This document shows, one piece after another, positions 41,195 to 47,216 of a stretch of DNA of 47,216 nucleotides. The stretch covers positions 1 through 47,216 of the forward strand of contig SYFY01000073.1 in the NCBI GenBank assembly GCA_005799745.1, written 5' to 3'. A program made the position numbers and the translations under genes. Within the stretch, counting starts at the first letter, position 1. Every line of letters starts with the position of its first letter. The notes beneath the pieces were generated by a model. The model worked only from the letters and a program-made list of their open reading frames with translations, did not search any database and was not told the origin of the DNA. The stretch is from Gammaproteobacteria bacterium. GTDB taxonomy: Bacteria > Pseudomonadota > Gammaproteobacteria > Pseudomonadales > Azotimanducaceae.

Positions 41195-44100
41195 CTATAT
41201 ATCCACAGGCTCTCGCAGCAACGCCAGAAGCTCCTTCGTGTCGAGGCGCGCACTGCTGTCGGCGCCTTCGAGCAATCGATCCGCGAGGTCGCGTTTGCGA
41301 TGGTGCAGATCCACGATCTGTTCTTCGATGGTGCCTTTGGCGACGAGGCGATAGATCGTCACCGGTCGTGTCTGACCGATACGATGGGCGCGGTCAGAGG
41401 CCTGATCTTCTGCGGCGGGGTTCCACCACGGATCCATGTGAATCACATAGTCGGCGGCGGTAAGGTTAAGGCCCGTGCCACCCGCCTTCAGGGAGATGAG
41501 GAAAACATCACCTTCACCGGCCTGGAACGCATTGACTCGTCGGGTGCGTTCTTCCCGTGGTGTTTCGCCGTCGAGGTATTGGTAACGGATGTTTGCTGCT
41601 TGCAGTCGTTGTTCCAAAAGGCGCAGGTGCTTCACGAACTGGGAGAACACCAGGACTTTATGGTGCCCCTGTAGCAGCTCGTCAATAAGTTCCATGAATT
41701 CGGTGTGTTTGGAGCTTTCCGCGATGCCGGTGTCGAGCACCAGTCGAGGGTGACAACACGCGAGACGTAACTTGGTGAGGAAGGCGAGCACCTGAATCTG
41801 TTTCGGCCCACCATCGGCAAGGTCGATGCCTTCGAGTGCTGCCAGGGCCTGCCGCCGCAAGGCCTCGTAGAACTCAGCTTCTTCTTTGGAGAGCGTAACG
41901 GAATGCACGATCTCGGTGCGGGAGGGCAGATCGTCGAGCACCTCTGCTTTCGTACGCCGCAGGATAAACGGTGAAATCACCCGTGCGAGTCGAGTACGCG
42001 CTTCCGCGTCCTGGTCGCGTTCATATGGCACGGCGTAGAGTGAACGGAAATGTTCTGCGGAACCTAGCAGTCCCGGATTCAGAAAGCTGAAAAGGCTGTA
42101 GAGGTCCATCAGGTTGTTCTGGATAGGTGTTCCCGTCGTCGCTAGACGGAACTTGCCCTTGAGCGCACGCGCTGATTGAGCGCGCTTCGTGGCGGCGTTC
42201 TTGATGGCTTGTGCCTCGTCGATGACGAGTACGTTCCACTCCATCGCGGAAAACCGCTCGAGATCGTTTTGCAGAACGCCGTAAGTAGTGACGACCACAT
42301 CAAATGGCTTGAGGTTTTCGAGCAGTGATTGGCGTTCAGCGACACTGCCGGCGTGCACGATCATGTTAAGCGTGGGTGCGAACTTGCGCGCTTCGTTACG
42401 CCAGTTGTCCACCAGCGAGGTTGGCACGATGATCAGTGCGGGGCCCTCACTGGCTTTGAGCAGCAGGAGTCCGAGGGTCTGCAAGGTTTTGCCGAGACCC
42501 ATGTCATCAGCAAGACATCCGCCGACGCCCCACGCGGCGAGTCGAGCGAGCCACCGCACGCCGTCTTCCTGATAAGGCCTGAGTTCAGCCTGCAAAGTGG
42601 CTGGCAATTCGGGTTCGAAGGCGCGCACCTGTTCGAGGCGACGTTGTTGATCCCGCCAGGCGTCATCGGCATCGAGAGTGCTTTCGTCGAACAAGTCTTC
42701 AAGCGTGTGGGCGGCGAGGGGATTGAGACGAACTTGCTGCCCACGAAGGCTCGTCACACTGCGTAGCGTGTCGAGTTGTTTACGAAACGTCTTGCTGAGG
42801 GCAATGTACTCCCCTTCACCCACACGGATGAACCTTGAGCGTGGATTCTCTTCGAGCAGCATCATGAGTCGCGCGAGCGTAATCGCGTGTTCTTCATCGA
42901 CCTTGAGTTCACCGGACGCGGCAAACCACTCCTGGCTGGATTTGACGACGACGCTGAGCGACGTCGCACCGACACGACCCATGACGCGATAGTTTTGTCC
43001 TTGCGGCCAGAGACAACGAACATCCGCTTGACGTAATTGATCGAGCAGCTCAAGGCAATCTTCGGGTGATGAGAGTTCGATGCGCCAGCTCGCGCCGTCG
43101 ATACCCGTCAATGTCGGGCACTGGGTGATAAGCGTCGTTGCGGCCTGGTGTTCGGCGACCAGCGAACGTCTGGCTTGCAGCCTTTCTTCGGACACTTCTG
43201 CAAAGACGAGTTCGGTACCGGAGCCCGGATCGAATTGCAGCTGCGAACCCGGCAACGGTTCAACCAGCAGACGCACGTTTAAGCCCACACCCGCAGGTGT
43301 GAGTTGTAGCCACGGTGCAGAGTCGGGTTCCACCGTCTGCCCACTGGCGGCGGTACCTTCGATGCTCGTGTGAATACGAATTTCGCCCGCGAGGGTGGAC
43401 ACCACATCCATCAGTCTTCCGCGTGCAAAAGCTGGCAGTCGTAAACCATGTTTCGGAATCACACCGCGCAACGTGCGCATCCCATCGCTTAGCTCCATGA
43501 CGCCGAGCCGGTAGTCGCCACGTCGATAGAAGATCTGCACGTCATCATCTTTTTCGGGCCACGGCGTGAGATTGGCGAGCACTTCGCCACCCATGGCTTC
43601 GTCAATAATGAGCGCGGGTTCCGCCGCGTAAACCTCGAGCTGATTGCCATCACCATCGATGACATGTTCATGGCCGATCAGCGTCGTGAGTGCACCGACA
43701 TGAACCCAGAGCGTTTCGTTGCGGCCCCAGTTGGAAGTCGAACGGATGTGCGACGCCGCAGCCTGATCACGCGGTGTGAGAATCGAGGGATCACTTTCGC
43801 CTGCCCGCAGTTTCTGTAAGCTCATGGCGCGACCCTTGGACCAGCGACCCCGCGTGAAGTGCTGTTCACGGGGAGTGATCAGGAGATCTTCATTCACATC
43901 GAGTGAAACCTCCCAGGCGACACGCGAAACCTTGGTCTCACTCGTGCTATCACCCGACGAACGTTTTTGCACGTTGCGTGCGAGTGCCTCAAGGGCACCG
44001 AGTCCCACCTCCCAGGGTTCGATACGTGGCAACGCGCCGAGCAAGGGTTTGCAGCCAAGCTTCTTGTGGAGAGCGGTCATACCGTCGTTGGTCGGCACCG

Positions 44101-45280
44101 AGAGAACGGATTGCACCTCAGCGGTCAACCAGGAGAGGCTCGTCGCTTGCATCCGCGAGACCAGACCACGGAGCTGATGCACCAGGATGCGGCTGTCCGG
44201 CGTCTGCGTTTCTTCTTTCCAGGCGAGACGAAGGCCGATGCACACCGCGATCAGTTCAGGAACTTCCCGGTGCGGCGGAAACAACTCGTCAGAATTCCCT
44301 TTGAGGAGAAGCGCGGCGGATTCGACCAGCAGCAAGGTGGAGCTCGTGCTCTTGAGATAACGCGCCGAGGCGAGCAGCTCGTAAAGCAGGTCTTCACTTT
44401 GAGGGGTGTGAAGCCGAACCAGGGCCAGGAGCGAGAGGGTAAAGACGTTGTGATCAGGGAAGACGTGTTTTTTCCGTGTCGCCCCCTTGGCTTCGATCAG
44501 CGTGCGCTGTATCCAGGCGAGGGCACCTTCGTCGTCGCCCCGTAAAAAACTGACGAGCGCGCGGGTTGCGCTTTCCACCATGCGACCACCTTGGGTTTGG
44601 CTGCGCGCGTGCAACCAACCAATAGTGTGATCGAATCGGCCCTGCAAAACCCGCAGCCACGCCACATGCGCGAGCATGTCCGTGGAAAGACGGTCTCGGG
44701 CTTCGATCGCGCTCAGGAACTCATCGATCTCGCAGAAGCGTTTCTCAAAAGCTTCCACACAGTCGGCGACGGCGAGTTCTGCCTGTTCCAACGGCAATAG
44801 CGTGATGCTATTTTGCATGTCAGGCTGCAGCAGCTGTGACCAGGGAATGCGGCGACGGCAATAACGCAGGTACTCGATGCGGCCAGTGAGCAGTGCGGCT
44901 CGTGTGAACATGGCTGTGGCTGGCTCGGCGAGATTCCACTCGTAGAAGTAGGGCTCCTGGGCGAGGCGTGCCAGCAATGGCTCCAATACACCATCGTGTT
45001 GTGCTTGCCGCACCAGAAAGGTCGACGCCTCGGATTCGGCGATGTATCCGCCGTTGGGTGTTCCCTGGCGGATCACCCCCAAACGAGCGAGTTCAGCGGT
45101 CATCGCCTTGAGGTCGGTGCCGTGACTGGCGCGAGGCTCAAGAATTCCCGCATCGAGTAGCCACTTAAGAATGCGCGTTTGTCCCGGTGAGATGGGATAA
45201 CAGACGCCATACACCATGGCGATGGTCCTGGCGGCGGGACTCAGCCGTTCGAGAGTAGTGATCAGTTCGTGTTTCGACAT
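41195..45280 (-). CDS. Large SNF2-family (DEAD/DEAH-like) ATPase
   Basis: A 1361-residue protein. The C-terminal half is a SNF2 motor: Walker A in DDMGLGKTLQTLGLLL (about 920-935), VIDEAQAIKN (about 1018), TTGTPIQNNLMDLYSLFSFLNPG, VFSQFVKHLRLLEQRL, AGGTGLNLTAADYVIHMDPWWNP and DQASDRAHRIGQTRPVTIYRL. The N-terminal 850 residues are helical repeats plus beta sequence with no family I recognise (RYCRRRIPWSQLL, then long linkers). Bacterial SNF2 proteins of this size remodel nucleic-acid or RNA-polymerase complexes, or are part of defence loci. No nuclease or methylase gene is adjacent, so a defence role is not supported here. Confidence 0.92.
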   Translation of the reverse strand: MSKHELITTLERLSPAARTIAMVYGVCYPISPGQTRILKWLLDAGILEPRASHGTDLKAMTAELARLGVIRQGTPNGGYIAESEASTFLVRQAQHDGVLEPLLARLAQEPYFYEWNLAEPATAMFTRAALLTGRIEYLRYCRRRIPWSQLLQPDMQNSITLLPLEQAELAVADCVEAFEKRFCEIDEFLSAIEARDRLSTDMLAHVAWLRVLQGRFDHTIGWLHARSQTQGGRMVESATRALVSFLRGDDEGALAWIQRTLIEAKGATRKKHVFPDHNVFTLSLLALVRLHTPQSEDLLYELLASARYLKSTSSTLLLVESAALLLKGNSDELFPPHREVPELIAVCIGLRLAWKEETQTPDSRILVHQLRGLVSRMQATSLSWLTAEVQSVLSVPTNDGMTALHKKLGCKPLLGALPRIEPWEVGLGALEALARNVQKRSSGDSTSETKVSRVAWEVSLDVNEDLLITPREQHFTRGRWSKGRAMSLQKLRAGESDPSILTPRDQAAASHIRSTSNWGRNETLWVHVGALTTLIGHEHVIDGDGNQLEVYAAEPALIIDEAMGGEVLANLTPWPEKDDDVQIFYRRGDYRLGVMELSDGMRTLRGVIPKHGLRLPAFARGRLMDVVSTLAGEIRIHTSIEGTAASGQTVEPDSAPWLQLTPAGVGLNVRLLVEPLPGSQLQFDPGSGTELVFAEVSEERLQARRSLVAEHQAATTLITQCPTLTGIDGASWRIELSSPEDCLELLDQLRQADVRCLWPQGQNYRVMGRVGATSLSVVVKSSQEWFAASGELKVDEEHAITLARLMMLLEENPRSRFIRVGEGEYIALSKTFRKQLDTLRSVTSLRGQQVRLNPLAAHTLEDLFDESTLDADDAWRDQQRRLEQVRAFEPELPATLQAELRPYQEDGVRWLARLAAWGVGGCLADDMGLGKTLQTLGLLLLKASEGPALIIVPTSLVDNWRNEARKFAPTLNMIVHAGSVAERQSLLENLKPFDVVVTTYGVLQNDLERFSAMEWNVLVIDEAQAIKNAATKRAQSARALKGKFRLATTGTPIQNNLMDLYSLFSFLNPGLLGSAEHFRSLYAVPYERDQDAEARTRLARVISPFILRRTKAEVLDDLPSRTEIVHSVTLSKEEAEFYEALRRQALAALEGIDLADGGPKQIQVLAFLTKLRLACCHPRLVLDTGIAESSKHTEFMELIDELLQGHHKVLVFSQFVKHLRLLEQRLQAANIRYQYLDGETPREERTRRVNAFQAGEGDVFLISLKAGGTGLNLTAADYVIHMDPWWNPAAEDQASDRAHRIGQTRPVTIYRLVAKGTIEEQIVDLHHRKRDLADRLLEGADSSARLDTKELLALLREPVDI

Positions 45281-45366
45281 GTAGGTTTTAAGGCCGCCAG
45301 GTTCAGAGTGCTAGAGAGAAAGCTTGGAAAAAAGCACACGAAGCGCAGCTCAAGTTAAGGACGACC

Positions 45367-46602
45367 TCACAACGCGCATCGAGGTGGTGTCCCGTGTTCG
45401 CTGGCATAACGCTCCACACGCAACCACGTGCGCAGCATGTTTTCGCCCATTACCTTGCGGATAGCGCGTTTTGAATAGCCTCGTTTTTTCAACGCTTCGA
45501 TGAGGTTCGGATAGTCCGCGACAGACTTAAGACCCACCGGCAACGTGTCACCCACGCCGTCGAAATCGGAGCCGATACCCACACCGTTGATACCAGCAAG
45601 GTTCATCACGTGGTCGATGTGATCAACGACGTCGTCGAGCGTGGCATAAGGGTAGGGGTTCTGCGTTCGGTAGTTTGTCGCAAACGTTTTCACCGCGGGG
45701 TCCATCGGGGCGAGCTTTTGCCCCTCGAAGTGTTTGGCTGCAGCGACCTTGAAGGTTTCTTCCCAGTCACGCGCTTTGCGAGTCAAAAAGCCACTACCCA
45801 CATTGATCTGAACGACACCGCCACGCGCAACAAGCGTGGTCACCATGCGATCGTCCATGTTGCGTTCGAAGCCGGGAATGAAGTGGCGCATGGAAGAGTG
45901 GGAGGCAATCGCCGGCACATTTGTTTCTTCCATGATGTGCCAGAAGGCATCGTCAGAGAGGTGGGATACGTCGACGAGCATGCCGAGGATGTTCATCTCG
46001 CGAATGAGGGCGCGGCCTTCCTGCGAGAGACCCTCCCAACGTCGCTCTTTGTCATAGGAAGAGTCGGATAACGGATTGGACTTGCCATGCGCGAGGCTGA
46101 CGTAACGCACCCCACGTTCGTGCATTTGTCGAAGCCCGTCGAGACCACCCCGCAAGGGACCACCGTTTTCCATACCCATCGCCAGGCCGATGAGCCCACG
46201 TTTTTGTGCTTTCTTCACGTCGTATGGACACGTGACCAGTGTGAACTTGTCGGGGTTCTCCTTGGCGAGTCCCTCGACCTTATCGATCAGTTTGTGAGCG
46301 AGTGGAAGGCCATCTCCTGCAGCATCGATGTCCGGTGGAATGAAAATCGCCATGAAGCCGGTACCCAGACCTCCGGTTACGGCTCGTGCGTAGTCGAAGT
46401 TGGCCTCCGGAACACCCGCGGCCGGGTCGGTACCCGACAGGTGCATACGGATGGGCGCATCGATGTGGGTATCGATGATGAGAACGTCCGCGGCGATCGC
46501 TTCGGAAGACACTACGCTGGCTGCAAGGACGGGTGCGAGCCAAACGAACAAAGCGAGGTGATGCGAAAAGCCCGAAAGGAGGTCACGCATGGCCGTGCTC
46601 AT
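45367..46602 (-). CDS. Exported membrane-dipeptidase-like (peptidase M19) protein
   Basis: A 411-residue zinc dipeptidase of the renal-dipeptidase family. A signal peptide covers about residues 1-37 (HHLALFVWLAPVLAASVVSS). Metal and catalytic motifs are DTHIDAP, GMENGGPL, VDVSHLSDD, ASHSSMR and GIGSDFDGVGD. It hydrolyses dipeptides, often D-residue-containing, in the periplasm. It is divergent from the acyl-CoA dehydrogenase, with about 150 bp between starts. Confidence 0.93.
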   Translation of the reverse strand: MSTAMRDLLSGFSHHLALFVWLAPVLAASVVSSEAIAADVLIIDTHIDAPIRMHLSGTDPAAGVPEANFDYARAVTGGLGTGFMAIFIPPDIDAAGDGLPLAHKLIDKVEGLAKENPDKFTLVTCPYDVKKAQKRGLIGLAMGMENGGPLRGGLDGLRQMHERGVRYVSLAHGKSNPLSDSSYDKERRWEGLSQEGRALIREMNILGMLVDVSHLSDDAFWHIMEETNVPAIASHSSMRHFIPGFERNMDDRMVTTLVARGGVVQINVGSGFLTRKARDWEETFKVAAAKHFEGQKLAPMDPAVKTFATNYRTQNPYPYATLDDVVDHIDHVMNLAGINGVGIGSDFDGVGDTLPVGLKSVADYPNLIEALKKRGYSKRAIRKVMGENMLRTWLRVERYASEHGTPPRCAL

Positions 46603-46625
46603 AAAAGATGACCTGTCAAGGTAGC

Positions 46626-46664
46626 CCGGCTTCCTGAAGCCGGCAAGCCTGCATCTTTTTTTTT
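46626..46664 (+). terminator. Hairpin followed by T9 in the divergent intergenic region
   Basis: CCGGCTTC (46626-46633) and GAAGCCGG (46636-46643) form a tight stem, and nine Ts run at 46656-46664, 12 nt after the stem. Read on the plus strand it lies in the leader of the acyl-CoA dehydrogenase gene, and the spacing is longer than a classic terminator. It may block transcription from the divergent promoter or be a repeat element. Confidence 0.35.
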
Positions 46665-46751
46665 ACCCGGGAGACTTCCCATGTGCTCACCTCGACGCGA
46701 AAACAGCGCTTTCCGGTTACGATCACAACTTGGTTTTTGGAGCGAAATTGA

Positions 46752-47216
46752 ATGCCGATGAATTTTTCCTTCACTGCGGATGATGAGTCGTTTCGCAGTG
46801 AAGTCCGGGAATTTCTGAAATCTGAGCTAACCCCGGATCTGGTAGAAGCTGGGCGTCGTTGTTCGGCCATGTTTGTGGACCGCACCACCATGCAGAAGTG
46901 GCAGAAAAAACTGAATGCCCGTGGTTGGGGCGCCATTGATTGGCCCGTGCAATACGGGGGAACTGGCTGGACGCCGGCGAAACTCTTCATCTTTCGCGAG
47001 GAGTGTGCACGTGCCGGTGCTCCGCCTGTTTTGAATTCCGGCGGCGTATTGCTTGCTCCGGCATTGTTCGCGTATGGCAGTGAAGAACATAAGGCGTATT
47101 ACCTGCCGCGTATCCTCTCGGCGGAGCACTATTGGTGTCAGGGTTATTCGGAACCGGGTTCAGGCTCTGACCTTGCCAGTCTCAAGACACGTGCTGTGCG
47201 TGATGGCGACGACTAC
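46752..47216 (+). CDS. Acyl-CoA dehydrogenase, 3' end cut by the window
   Basis: The frame from the ATG at 46752 is open to the last base. The 155 visible residues begin MPMNFSFTADDESFRSEVRE and contain WGAIDWPVQYGGTGWTPAKLFIFREEC. The end is the flavin/substrate segment YWCQGYSEPGSGSDLASLKTRA (usual QGYSEPGAGSDLA). This is the N-terminal alpha domain and the start of the middle beta domain of the ACAD family. A later in-frame ATG at 46758 is possible. It fits the catabolic setting but is separated from it by the dipeptidase. Confidence 0.93.
   Translation, partial: MPMNFSFTADDESFRSEVREFLKSELTPDLVEAGRRCSAMFVDRTTMQKWQKKLNARGWGAIDWPVQYGGTGWTPAKLFIFREECARAGAPPVLNSGGVLLAPALFAYGSEEHKAYYLPRILSAEHYWCQGYSEPGSGSDLASLKTRAVRDGDDY

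Noticed and set aside
41195-45280. Phage-defence island around the SNF2 gene
   Set aside because: Neighbours are a phosphoesterase and a dipeptidase, with no nuclease, methylase or toxin genes.

Overview
The window is a stretch of gammaproteobacterial chromosome of moderately high GC. Housekeeping genes point to that class: a large HrpA with the C-terminal DUF3418 region, a 306-residue LpxC, DusA, MlaA, GltX, and a PP2C phosphatase/STAS pair. The order mlaA - PP2C - STAS - dusA resembles what I recall from Pseudomonas. The genus cannot be fixed from sequence alone. No rRNA, tRNA, CRISPR array, transposase or phage gene was found.

Region 1 (1-10.9 kb) is core genome with one notable insert. 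A 5'-truncated hrpA is followed by a three-gene RiPP locus of the HvfABC/bufferin type: a secreted precursor with five EGKCG motifs, a DUF692/MNIO iron enzyme and a DUF2063 partner, with a terminator-like hairpin after the precursor. Then come mlaA, the partner-switch pair, dusA on the opposite strand, and a monocistronic lpxC ending in a REP-like double palindrome.

Region 2 (10.9-20.3 kb) is mixed and shows decay. A zinc-ribbon methyltransferase is broken by two frameshifts. A DUF853/HerA-like ATPase has lost its 3' end and now abuts a truncated exported-protein gene, beside a 16-bp tandem repeat. gltX and a compact class III PHA synthase operon (phaE-phaC-acetyltransferase) complete the region.

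Region 3 (20.4-40 kb) is rich in accessory catabolic genes: a TauD-like dioxygenase, a GFA-family protein, several short-chain dehydrogenases, two luciferase-like (LLM) flavin enzymes, a class III CoA-transferase, a GMC oxidoreductase with a small-subunit partner, an amidohydrolase, a glutathione transferase and a membrane-anchored double-VOC protein. Together they suggest oxidation and CoA-linked breakdown of small hydrophobic or alicyclic compounds, but no substrate can be named. It also holds a phytanoyl-CoA-dioxygenase remnant, an LLM gene with an in-frame amber codon, a histidine kinase frameshifted in a G8 tract at its H-box, a frameshifted PH-like gene and a 180-bp MITE-like element.

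Region 4 (40-47.2 kb) has an exported metallophosphoesterase, a very large SNF2-type ATPase, an exported M19 dipeptidase and the start of an acyl-CoA dehydrogenase cut by the window end.

The most interesting system is the EGKCG RiPP locus, whose family is already known from H. influenzae HvfA and from bufferins. Next are the MITE-like element, the G8 kinase switch candidate, and the alpha/gamma-only GMC dehydrogenase with a likely three-cysteine Fe-S motif. Several frameshifts lie in or near homopolymers, so assembly error must be excluded before calling them biological.
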